A stretch of 59,211 bases of DNA, taken from positions 1-59,211 of the forward strand of contig NZ_JAAILA010000034.1 in NCBI RefSeq assembly GCF_010974825.1, written 5' to 3'. This document shows positions 49,197 through 57,555 of this stretch, one piece after another. Every line of letters starts with the position of its first letter. Position 1 is the stretch's first letter. Source of the DNA: Aeromonas rivipollensis. Its GTDB lineage: Bacteria > Pseudomonadota > Gammaproteobacteria > Enterobacterales > Aeromonadaceae. Both the position numbers and the translations under genes were made by a program. The notes under the pieces are model-generated. The model ran no database searches. It was not told where the DNA came from and worked only from the letters and a program-made list of their open reading frames with translations.

Positions 49197-49567
49197 CGAC
49201 TCTAATTTCATTAAAAAAACAGAGGGTTATTAGATGAAATTCAGTCTTTGCAGTATAGTTTCGTTCAAGTCGCCTTGATAAGATGGTCGGCTTGAAAAAG
49301 ATATTGTTATCAATAACTCTTTAGTAATTAATGGACCGGGCAGGATATCTCGCACTCCTTGCCGTCATCAGATGACGTGCGTGGCTCCTCTCTTCCCGGC
49401 TTGACGATGTGTGAGTCTGGCGATGGCATTGGATGTCATTGCCCAGTGCGCTAATTGGGTTGTCGGTTCGCGATGATGGGATCTGCTCTGCATTCACAGG
49501 TCGCCACCAGGTTCCGGGTGATGATTTCCCTGCGACAACCGTCTGAATCATGTTTTGACAGGATGCT
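49197..49567. other. Intergenic region before the lap locus
   Basis: The first 150 bases are AT-rich (no clear terminator for yhcC) and could hold the lapB promoter. The remainder is of normal composition. I see no supported gene. AGGA lies 5 bases before the lapB ATG. Confidence 0.5.
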
Positions 49568-51712
49568 ATGCAAGCAGAAACCAGCCATATAGATGAACTA
49601 TTGGAATGCTTGGTCTTTTTGACCCGTTTTTATGGCGTACCCAATAGTCAGGATGCCCTCACCACGGGCTTGCCACTGGTCTCGGGCCGTCTGAGTACGG
49701 CACTCTTCAGTCGCGCTGCCGAGCGTGGCGGTTTGTCCGCCCGTGAGGTGATCCAGCCACTCGAAAACATCTCTCCCCTGCTGTTGCCCTGCGTCTTGCA
49801 GACGCGGCAGGGCGGCGCCTGCATCCTGCTGGAGTGGAACAAGGACAGGAGCCAGGCCAAGGTCATCTTCCCCCAGGCCGGTGATGCGGCGCAGTGGGTC
49901 AGCACAGCCCAGCTGGGCGACGAGTACAACGGCCGGCTGTTCTTCGTCAAGAAGCAGTTCAAGTTCGATGAACGCTCCCCCAAGGTGCTGGAGACCCGGG
50001 ACGGTCACTGGTTCTGGAGCACGCTGTTTGAATCCCGCGGCATCTATCGCGATGTGCTGATTGCCTCCATCCTCATCAACCTCTTTGCGGTGGCCAGCCC
50101 CCTGTTCACCATGAATGTCTACGACAAGATAGTGCCCAACCTGGCGTTCGACTCCCTCTGGGTGCTGGCGGTAGGGGCCATGGTGGTGTTCACCTTTGAC
50201 TTCGTGATGCGCCAGTTGCGCAGCTATTTCATCGACATTGCCGGCAAGAAATCGGATGTGCTGCTGTCGGCCAAGATCTTTGCCAAGGTCATGGGGATGA
50301 AGATGGAGTCCCGCCCGGCCTCGACAGGGGCGTTCGCCAAGCATCTGCAGGAGTTTGAATCGGTACGGGAGTTCTTCACCTCCGCCACCGTATCGACCCT
50401 GATTGATCTGCCGTTTGCGGTCTTCTTCCTCTTCATCATCTGGCTGTTTGCCGGCGTCATGGTGGTGGTGCCCATCGTCGCCATGCTGATCCTGGTGGCC
50501 TACAGCTTCTATATCCAGGCACCGCTCAAGCAGTCCATCGAGGAGGGCTCCCGCCTGGCCTCCCAGAAGAACGCCAACCTGATCGAAAGCATCTCAGGCC
50601 TCGAGACCGTCAAGATCTTCGGCGCCGAGAGCATGTTCCAGCACCGCTGGGAGCAGGCGGTGTCCCACATCTCGACCTGGGGCGTGCAGACCCGTCGCAT
50701 CACCAACTCAATGTCCTCTCTGGCGAGCTATATCCAGCAGGTGGTGACTGTGGGGTTGGTCATCGTCGGGGTCTACCAGATCTCCGAAGGGCTGGTGACC
50801 ATGGGGGGTATGATCGCCGCCGTCATGTTGTCCAGCCGCGCCATCGCCCCCATGGTGCAGCTCTCCGTGCTGTCGACCCGCTACAACCAGGCCAAGTCCG
50901 CCCTGGAGATCCTAGAGAAGATCATGATGACGCCGGGCGAGCAGGAGGAGGGCAAGCAGTACATTCACCACCCCATCATCCAGGGCCGCATCGAGTTCGA
51001 AAACGTCTCCTTCAAATACCCGGGCATGGAAAGCAGCACCTTGCATAACATCAACCTGCGTATCGAGCCGGGGGAGAAGGTGGCCATCATAGGGCGGATC
51101 GGGGCGGGCAAGACCACCCTTGAGAAGCTGCTGATGGGGCTCTACCGACCGACGGACGGTCTGGTGCGCCTCGATGGCTTCGAGCTGGATCAGCTGGCGC
51201 CGGCCGCCATCCGTCGCAACATCGGCTGTGTGCCGCAGGACGTGACACTCTTCTTTGGCTCGGTGCGAGACAACATCATGCTGGGCAACCCGCTGGTGGA
51301 TGATGCCCGGGTTGTGCGCGCCGCCAAGCGGGCCGGCGTCACCAACTTTACCAATCGGGATCCCAATGGGCTGGACCGGCAGATAGGCGAGGGAGGGCGT
51401 CAGCTCTCGGGTGGTCAGCGCCAGGCCATTTTGCTGGCCCGTGCCCTGCTCAACGATCCCCCCATCCTGGTGATGGATGAGCCGACGTCCAACATGGACA
51501 ACCAGTCAGAGATGCATGTGAAGCAGGAGCTGGCAAGGCTGGGTCCTGAAACCACGCTGATCCTCATTACCCACAAGACCTCCATGCTGGACGTGGCCTC
51601 CCGGGTCATCGTCGTGGAGCAGGGGAAGATAGTGGCTGACGGCCCCAAGGAGACGGTGCTGCAACAACTGAAGGAAGGCAAGGTGCGGGTGCAGGAGACG
51701 GCCAATGGCTAA
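49568..51712 (+). CDS. lapB: Type I secretion ATPase/permease LapB
   Basis: This 714-residue inner-membrane ABC exporter powers secretion of the LapA adhesin. The N-terminal C39-like domain (about 1-130) lacks a catalytic Cys, so it recognises but does not cut its substrate, as in the RTX/Lap class. The membrane domain spans about 160-440. The nucleotide domain has GRIGAGKTTLEKL (Walker A), VPQDVTLFFGSVRDNI, LSGGQRQ and ILVMDEPTSNMD. The ATG at 49568 follows AGGA. The last 8 bases overlap lapC, so the two are coupled. Confidence 0.93.
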   Translation: MQAETSHIDELLECLVFLTRFYGVPNSQDALTTGLPLVSGRLSTALFSRAAERGGLSAREVIQPLENISPLLLPCVLQTRQGGACILLEWNKDRSQAKVIFPQAGDAAQWVSTAQLGDEYNGRLFFVKKQFKFDERSPKVLETRDGHWFWSTLFESRGIYRDVLIASILINLFAVASPLFTMNVYDKIVPNLAFDSLWVLAVGAMVVFTFDFVMRQLRSYFIDIAGKKSDVLLSAKIFAKVMGMKMESRPASTGAFAKHLQEFESVREFFTSATVSTLIDLPFAVFFLFIIWLFAGVMVVVPIVAMLILVAYSFYIQAPLKQSIEEGSRLASQKNANLIESISGLETVKIFGAESMFQHRWEQAVSHISTWGVQTRRITNSMSSLASYIQQVVTVGLVIVGVYQISEGLVTMGGMIAAVMLSSRAIAPMVQLSVLSTRYNQAKSALEILEKIMMTPGEQEEGKQYIHHPIIQGRIEFENVSFKYPGMESSTLHNINLRIEPGEKVAIIGRIGAGKTTLEKLLMGLYRPTDGLVRLDGFELDQLAPAAIRRNIGCVPQDVTLFFGSVRDNIMLGNPLVDDARVVRAAKRAGVTNFTNRDPNGLDRQIGEGGRQLSGGQRQAILLARALLNDPPILVMDEPTSNMDNQSEMHVKQELARLGPETTLILITHKTSMLDVASRVIVVEQGKIVADGPKETVLQQLKEGKVRVQETANG

Positions 51713-53120
51713 CAACTGGTTCAAGAAAACGGCACCAGACACAGTGTTGCCCGCCCCCGAGCATCTCGAGTATGTCGACGACGGTGCCGCCGCCGTCTTG
51801 CTGAGCACGCCAACCCGCGCCAAGGTGCTGCTCTGGGCCTGTTTCCTGTTCTTCATGAGTGCCATCATCTGGGCCGCCTGGGCCGAGCTTGACGAGGTCA
51901 CCGTCGGTCAGGGCAAGGTCATTCCGTCCCGCCAGCTGCAGGTGATCCAGAACCTGGAAGGGGGGATCGTCAAGGAGATCTTCGTCAAGGAGGGGGACAT
52001 AGTCGAGGAGGGGCAGCCTCTGCTGCGCATAGACGATACCCGCTTCAAGTCGGATTTTCGAGAGCGTGAACAGGAGCTGGTGATCCTCAAGGGCGACATC
52101 GCCCGTCTGCGTGCCGAGATCCGCAGTGTGGTGGTCAAGAGAGAACCCAACCTCGGCTGGCGTGAGCAGGTGGTCATCGACAAGCAGCCTATCGTCTTCC
52201 CCGAAGGGTTCGAGAACGTCTTTGCGGAATACGTGGCCCGTGAAAAGTCGGTACAGGACGAGCGGCTCAACAATTTGAACAACCAGCTCTACATTCTCGG
52301 TCAGCAGATCGAGCAGAAGGAGCAGGAGACCATAGAGCTCAATGCCAAGATACGGACGGTGAGTCGCAGCGTGGATCTGGCCCGCCAGGAGTTGAACATC
52401 AGCCGGCCTCTCGCAAAAGAGGGTATAGTTCCTCAAGTGGAGCTAATTAAACTGGAGCGGCAGGTCAACGAGATGCAGGGTGAGCTGGAAGCCAACCGCC
52501 TGCTCATCCCCAAACTCAACTCGGTGCTGCGGGAGACCATCTCCAAGCGCAATGACATCGCCTTGAAGTTCAGAGCGGACTCCCAGACCGAGCTCAATGA
52601 ACGTCAGGGCAAGCTGAGCCAGTTGTCCGAGGGCCAAGTCGGTCTGCGGGACAGGGTCGATCGCACCAGCGTGATAGCGCCGCTCAAGGGCACCATCAAG
52701 AAGCTCAAGATCAATACCCTTGGAGGGGTCGTGCAGCCTGGCATGGATCTGATGGAGATAGTGCCGCTGGAGGACACCCTGCTGGTGGAAGCCAAGGTAT
52801 CACCCAAGGACATAGCCTTCCTGCGACCCGGGCTGGAGGCCGTGGTCAAGATAACCGCTTATGATTTCACTGTTTATGGAGGTTTACATGGCAAGGTTGA
52901 ACAGATAAGTGCCGACTCGATCCAGGATGAGGAGGGCAACTCCTTCTATCTGGTTCGGGTGCGTACCGAGAAGAGTTATCTGGGCGATGAGCTTAACGCA
53001 CTTCCCATCATCCCCGGTATGTTAGCCAGTGCAGATATCATTACTGGCAAAAAAAGTGTCCTAGACTACTTGCTCAAGCCCATCCTGCGGGCTAAGCAGT
53101 CGGCACTGAGAGAACGATAA
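51705..53120 (+). CDS. lapC: Type I secretion membrane-fusion protein LapC (HlyD type)
   Basis: This 471-residue periplasmic adaptor links LapB to the outer-membrane pore. It has one membrane helix (about 42-60, VLLWACFLFFMSAIIWAAWA) and a lipoyl half-motif (VIQNLEGGIVKEIFVKEGDIVEEGQPLLRID). A long coiled-coil follows (about 100-310, including QLYILGQQIEQKEQETIELN). The matching second half is RTSVIAPLKGTIKKLKINTLGGVVQPG. The segment SVVVKREPNLGWREQVV may face the lipid. The start overlaps the lapB stop. The family call is firm; the substrate is inferred from the neighbouring lapA. Confidence 0.93.
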   Translation: MANNWFKKTAPDTVLPAPEHLEYVDDGAAAVLLSTPTRAKVLLWACFLFFMSAIIWAAWAELDEVTVGQGKVIPSRQLQVIQNLEGGIVKEIFVKEGDIVEEGQPLLRIDDTRFKSDFREREQELVILKGDIARLRAEIRSVVVKREPNLGWREQVVIDKQPIVFPEGFENVFAEYVAREKSVQDERLNNLNNQLYILGQQIEQKEQETIELNAKIRTVSRSVDLARQELNISRPLAKEGIVPQVELIKLERQVNEMQGELEANRLLIPKLNSVLRETISKRNDIALKFRADSQTELNERQGKLSQLSEGQVGLRDRVDRTSVIAPLKGTIKKLKINTLGGVVQPGMDLMEIVPLEDTLLVEAKVSPKDIAFLRPGLEAVVKITAYDFTVYGGLHGKVEQISADSIQDEEGNSFYLVRVRTEKSYLGDELNALPIIPGMLASADIITGKKSVLDYLLKPILRAKQSALRER

Positions 53121-53155
53121 GCCAACAATCTAAAAACAACATGACTGGAGATACC

Positions 53156-54487
53156 ATGAAGAAGACGATTGTTGCCATGCTGGTTAGTGGCACCATACTG
53201 TTCCCGGGCCTGAGCCAGGCACAGACACTGGAACAGTCAGTGGCACAGTCACTGGCTACCCATCCGAAAATCAAGGAAGCTTTTGATCTCTATCAGGCAC
53301 GACTGTACCAGCATGATGGAGCCAAAGGCGGCTACTATCCCACCATAGATCTGCGTGGCGGCGTTGGTTACGAGAAGACCGACAGCCCCTCGACCCGTGC
53401 GGCGGGTGCCAACTCGCAGACGATCGATGATTCCATGACTCGTAAAGAGGCCGGGATCAGCCTGCGCCAGATGCTGTTTGACGGCTTCGATGTCAGCAGC
53501 AACGTGGCCCGGACCGATGCCGCAGCCCAGGCCCAACGTCTGGCCATGATCTCCGAGGCGGAGAACACGGCGCTGCGTGTGGCCGAGGTGTACCTCAACA
53601 TGCTGCGTCAGCAGGAGATCCTGGAGCTGTCCAAGCAGAACCTGGAAACCCACGAGCAGATCCGCAGCGACATCCAGAAACGGACAGACTCAGGTTTGGG
53701 CTCGACCGCGGACCAGACCCAGATAGATGGTCGTGTGGCACGTGCCTATTCCAACCAGGCGGCCGCGGAGAACAACTATCGGGATGCCGAGAGCGAGTTC
53801 ATCCGGGTCGTGAATGAGGTGCCCAAGGATCTGGTGCAGCCAGCGCCCAACAGCCAGTTGATCCCGGCCACCCTGGAGGATGCGCTGAAGACGGCCACCG
53901 AGGTTCACCCGACCCTGCTGTCCTCCCTGCAAGACATCGAAGAGGCCAAGTATCAGCATGAAGGCTCCAAGTCCGGGTTCTACCCGAACGTGGCCTTCGA
54001 GGTGGATCAGAACTGGAACGAGGACATCGATGCGGTCAAAGGACGCAACGACGATCTCACCGCCATGGTCCGGATGCGTTACAACCTGTTCCGTGGCGGC
54101 TCCGATCTGGCTGAAAGCAAGGCCACCTCGGCACTCTATTCCCAGGCAAAAGACATTCACCTGAATGCCTTCCGTCAGGTGGAAGAGGGGACCCGCCTCG
54201 CCTGGAATGCCAAGGAGTCGCTGGCCAAGCAGAAAGTCTTCCTGAAAGAGCACGTGGACGCCAGCTACGACACCGTACAGGCGTACAAGAAGCAGTTTGG
54301 TCTGGGACAACGGACCTTGCTGGACGTGCTGAACACGGAGAACGAACTGTTCGAGGCTCGCCGCAGCTACATCACGGCCGAGTATGACTCCCTGCTGGCG
54401 GATTACCGTATCCTCAATGCCACCGGGGGACTGCTCAATGCCATGAATGTACAGCAGCCCGCTGATTGGCAGGCCAACAACAACTGA
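53156..54487 (+). CDS. lapE: Outer-membrane secretion channel LapE (TolC type)
   Basis: This 443-residue TolC-family protein has a signal peptide (FPGLSQAQ) followed by two repeats, each of a membrane strand pair and a long helical hairpin (AENTALRVAEVYLNMLRQQEIL and the second half near HLNAFRQVEEGTRLAWN). The C-terminal segment has GQRTLLDVLNTENELFEARRSYITAEYD, a family mark. The ATG at 53156 has GGAG 5 bases upstream; an ATG 15 bases earlier is possible but less likely. Together with LapB and LapC it completes the tripartite exporter. Confidence 0.93.
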   Translation: MKKTIVAMLVSGTILFPGLSQAQTLEQSVAQSLATHPKIKEAFDLYQARLYQHDGAKGGYYPTIDLRGGVGYEKTDSPSTRAAGANSQTIDDSMTRKEAGISLRQMLFDGFDVSSNVARTDAAAQAQRLAMISEAENTALRVAEVYLNMLRQQEILELSKQNLETHEQIRSDIQKRTDSGLGSTADQTQIDGRVARAYSNQAAAENNYRDAESEFIRVVNEVPKDLVQPAPNSQLIPATLEDALKTATEVHPTLLSSLQDIEEAKYQHEGSKSGFYPNVAFEVDQNWNEDIDAVKGRNDDLTAMVRMRYNLFRGGSDLAESKATSALYSQAKDIHLNAFRQVEEGTRLAWNAKESLAKQKVFLKEHVDASYDTVQAYKKQFGLGQRTLLDVLNTENELFEARRSYITAEYDSLLADYRILNATGGLLNAMNVQQPADWQANNN

Positions 54488-54523
54488 TGGTCATCGTGCT
54501 GATGCCATATCAGTCAGAAGAAA

Positions 54524-54552
54524 TGGCTGCAGCTTGCTGCAGTCATTCTTTT
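54524..54552 (+). terminator. Hairpin between lapE and lapG
   Basis: A 9-bp stem (TGGCTGCAG / CTGCAGTCA, one G-T pair) with a CTTG loop is followed by TTCTTTTAT. It lies 36 bases past lapE and would at least reduce read-through into lapG. Confidence 0.65.
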
Positions 54553-54604
54553 ATGTATTTGGCTTTCAACTGAAGATTGCAATGGCATGCCGCAGGGGAA
54601 ACAT

Positions 54605-55357
54605 GTGACATCGTGGTGCAAGGCAGGGAGCCGCAGGCTCTTCTGGCCAGCATGGCTCATCCGCCCCGTGCAGCGTTGGCGGCTCCAGCTATTGTGGCTG
54701 GTGCTGCTGTCGATCCCTCTGCTGCTCAGCGCCAGCCAGCCCTTGTCGTCGGAAGATCTGAAGCTGGTCAAGCGGGCGGAGGAGGCCTATGGCCCTCGTG
54801 CAGGCAAGCGGGTCATCAGCTGGCGCACGCTGGCCATGCAGAACCGGGCTGCGGGTCTGACGGAGCGGCAGAAGCTGGAGAAGGTGAACCAGTTTTTCAA
54901 TCAGATGCGGTTTATCGATGACATCAAGCTGTGGCGCAAGAAGGATTACTGGGCGACCCCGCTGGAGTTTTTGGGGGCGGCTGGCGGAGATTGTGAAGAC
55001 TTCAGCATTTCCAAATACTTTACGCTGCTGGAGCTTGGCATCCCGGATGAAAAAATGCGGATGGTATATGTCAAGGCATTGGATTATAACCAGTTTCATA
55101 TGGTTGTTGCCTATTATGAGACGCCCGCATCAGTGCCTCTCATTCTGGACAATCTCGTCGGCGCCATTCGCCCGGCCAGTCAGCGGGCGGATCTGGTGCC
55201 AATTTACAGCTTTAACGGTAGTCACTTGTGGTTGATGAAGGCGCGTGGTCAAGGGGAACTGGCCGGGCAATCATCCCGCTTGGGATTATGGACTGACTTA
55301 CGCAATCGCATGACTTCAGGGCGATTGGCTCGGCCTGTGGTGAATTTGGATGATTAA
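54605..55357 (+). CDS. lapG: Periplasmic cysteine protease LapG
   Basis: This 250-residue transglutaminase-like protease (BTLCP family) cuts the N-terminus of LapA and releases it from the cell surface. The catalytic triad is visible: Cys130 in GGDCEDFSISKYF, His165 in FHMVVAYYE, and Asp182 in LILDNL. The spacing matches Pseudomonas fluorescens LapG (135, 172, 189). A hydrophobic N-terminal segment directs export. I chose GTG at 54605 because AGGGGA lies 5 bases upstream; an ATG 18 bases earlier has a poor site. lapD follows after 3 bases. Confidence 0.93.
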   Translation: MTSWCKAGSRRLFWPAWLIRPVQRWRLQLLWLVLLSIPLLLSASQPLSSEDLKLVKRAEEAYGPRAGKRVISWRTLAMQNRAAGLTERQKLEKVNQFFNQMRFIDDIKLWRKKDYWATPLEFLGAAGGDCEDFSISKYFTLLELGIPDEKMRMVYVKALDYNQFHMVVAYYETPASVPLILDNLVGAIRPASQRADLVPIYSFNGSHLWLMKARGQGELAGQSSRLGLWTDLRNRMTSGRLARPVVNLDD

Positions 55358-55360
55358 CCT

Positions 55361-57286
55361 ATGACGCTCTACAGACAACTATTGGCAACCATGCTGTTAC
55401 TGTTCGGATTGCTGTTTGCCGCCACCTACTGGGTACAGTTCAATTCGACCCGCAACTATCTGGCGCAACAGCAGGAGACCACAGTCATCAACACCTCCAC
55501 CGCCCTGGGTCTGGCGTTGACGCCTTATCTGGAGAACGGGGACAAGGTGAGTGCCGAATCCGTCATGAAGGCCGTGTTCGACGGCGGCTACTATCGACTG
55601 GTCCGACTCGATCTGCTGGCTTCCAAGGATGTCATCGAACTTGAAAACAGCAGCAACATACAGGGAGTGCCGCAGTGGTTCATCGAGCTGGGCCTCTTCC
55701 CTGAGGTATCCAACGAATCCATTCTGACCTCGGGCTGGTTGCAACTGGGCAAGCTGAAGATAGTGGGCCATCCGGGACAGGCCTACTACGAGCTCTGGAA
55801 GGGGATGAGCGAGCTGGCGACCTGGTTCCTGGTGGGCTTCCTGATCACCACCATTCTGCTGATGCGGGCACTCAACTACCTGCTCAAACCGCTCAAGCTC
55901 ATCTGCGAGCAGGCGGTCGAGATAGAGCTGCACCATTTTGGTCACACTATTCCCGAGCCCAAGAGCCGCGAGTTGAAACAGGTGGTGCAGGCCATCAACA
56001 CCCTCTCGAGCAAGCTGGCGGTGCAGTTCAAGGAGCAGGCCGATGAAGCCGAGAATCTGCGCGCCCGCGTCTATGTGGATGCGGTCTCCGGGCTCGGCAA
56101 CCGCTCCTACTTCGTGGGACAGGTCAATGCCTGGATCGCCGAAGCGGGACAGGGGGGTGTCATGCTGGTGGCCGTCGACATGCTGGACGATCTCTATCGT
56201 GAGGAAGGCTATGCGGCGCGGGACAACATGGTCAAGTCTATCGCCCAGGTGCTCAGGGAGCTGCTGGACGGCTGGGATGGTGCGGCGCTGGCCCGGATCT
56301 CGGCCACCGAATACGCCCTGCTCTGTCCTACCGATGATCTGTCACAGCTCAAGGATCTGGCGGAGCTTATCAATAGTCGTATCGCCGATCTGGTGGTCAA
56401 TCCCATGGGTGAGAGCGGTGCGCTCTCCGTGGTCGGGATCGCCGGCCGTGATGGCGATGATGACCTCTCCGCCCTGCTGACCAAGGCGGACAATGCGCTG
56501 GGCAAGGCGCGCAACGAGCGACGGGGTGCCGTCGTCATGGAAGGGGGCTCGGATCAGGGGTTGATGGGGCGCCTGGCCTGGCGTGATCTGGTACAGGATG
56601 CAATGGCCCGAAACCTGTGGCGCTTCAAGGCGCAGCCTGCCTGTCGCTTCGATGATGGTACGCGCCTGCATGCGGAGCTGTTCGCTTCCATCTCGCGCGA
56701 TGGGACCGACTATTTCGCAGGCCAGTTCTTGCCCGCCATAGAGCAGTTCCAGATGGGGGCCGAGTTTGACAAGGCCGTTCTGGAAGCCTGCGTGCCCTTG
56801 TTCAAGCAGCAATCCGAGCTGGTGCTCGCGGTCAACATCACTGCTGGGTCGCTCTGTTCGGATGAGTTCCTGACCTGGCTGAGCGGCTATCTGGCCGTGA
56901 ATGGCGAGTTGAAGGAGAGACTGCTGTTCGAGATCCCTGAGGCTGCCATCATGAAACACAAGCAGCATGTGACCAACCTGGTCGAGGTGCTGCGAGAGCA
57001 GGGCTTCCTGTGGGGGGTCGATCACTATGGTCGCCACTTCCAGTCCCTCGGATATCTGGAGGAACTGGCCCCTGCCTACGTCAAGGTGGATCATGGCTAT
57101 ACCAGCCAGGTCATGGAGCCGGGAGCCGATACCTCCTTCCTGGCAGCGGTCTGCCGGGCCGCCCACAATGCGGGTGTCACGACCATCGCCACTCGAGTGG
57201 AGGATCAGCAGCAGGTCGAGGTGCTGGCCAGTCTGCATATAGACGGTTATCAAGGCTTCGTTCATCCGGCATTCCCACTGCCGTGA
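55361..57286 (+). CDS. lapD: c-di-GMP receptor LapD (degenerate GGDEF-EAL)
   Basis: This 641-residue inner-membrane protein binds c-di-GMP and sequesters LapG. Helices at about 8-25 and 153-170 flank the periplasmic LapD/MoxY domain, which contains Trp126 in SGWLQLG (equivalent to the LapG-binding Trp125 in P. fluorescens). A HAMP-like segment, a GGDEF domain and an EAL domain follow. Both enzyme motifs are lost: GGDEF is replaced by ISATEY (residues 313-318), and EAL is replaced around HAELFAS (437-443). It should therefore sense and not make or degrade c-di-GMP. Start ATG at 55361. Confidence 0.93.
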   Translation: MTLYRQLLATMLLLFGLLFAATYWVQFNSTRNYLAQQQETTVINTSTALGLALTPYLENGDKVSAESVMKAVFDGGYYRLVRLDLLASKDVIELENSSNIQGVPQWFIELGLFPEVSNESILTSGWLQLGKLKIVGHPGQAYYELWKGMSELATWFLVGFLITTILLMRALNYLLKPLKLICEQAVEIELHHFGHTIPEPKSRELKQVVQAINTLSSKLAVQFKEQADEAENLRARVYVDAVSGLGNRSYFVGQVNAWIAEAGQGGVMLVAVDMLDDLYREEGYAARDNMVKSIAQVLRELLDGWDGAALARISATEYALLCPTDDLSQLKDLAELINSRIADLVVNPMGESGALSVVGIAGRDGDDDLSALLTKADNALGKARNERRGAVVMEGGSDQGLMGRLAWRDLVQDAMARNLWRFKAQPACRFDDGTRLHAELFASISRDGTDYFAGQFLPAIEQFQMGAEFDKAVLEACVPLFKQQSELVLAVNITAGSLCSDEFLTWLSGYLAVNGELKERLLFEIPEAAIMKHKQHVTNLVEVLREQGFLWGVDHYGRHFQSLGYLEELAPAYVKVDHGYTSQVMEPGADTSFLAAVCRAAHNAGVTTIATRVEDQQQVEVLASLHIDGYQGFVHPAFPLP

Positions 57287-57303
57287 ATCACGCAATTATA
57301 TTG

Positions 57304-57331
57304 AAAAGGGCCCCAATGAGGGCCCTTTTTT
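57304..57331 (+). terminator. lapGD terminator
   Basis: A 10-bp perfect stem (AAAAGGGCCC / GGGCCCTTTT) with a 6-base loop and a T run lies 17 bases after lapD. It implies that lapA has its own promoter in the following 220 bases, where I could not fix a convincing -35/-10 pair. Confidence 0.93.
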
Positions 57332-57555
57332 ATATCCATTTAGAATATATGAAGGTGCTTTGCTGCGATGAACATGCAGAAGGGCTGAAAGGCGAGTTGT
57401 TAGTGTATTGATTTGTCTGTGTAAAAAACATTCATTCGATTCGCTGCATCGGATGAAGCCAAACAGATTCAATGTTGTACATTTTTGCAACTGAAGCTCG
57501 ATGGGCGCGCATCTAGAGTGTAGGCATCAAGATCTGTCACCCTGGAGCAATGGAT

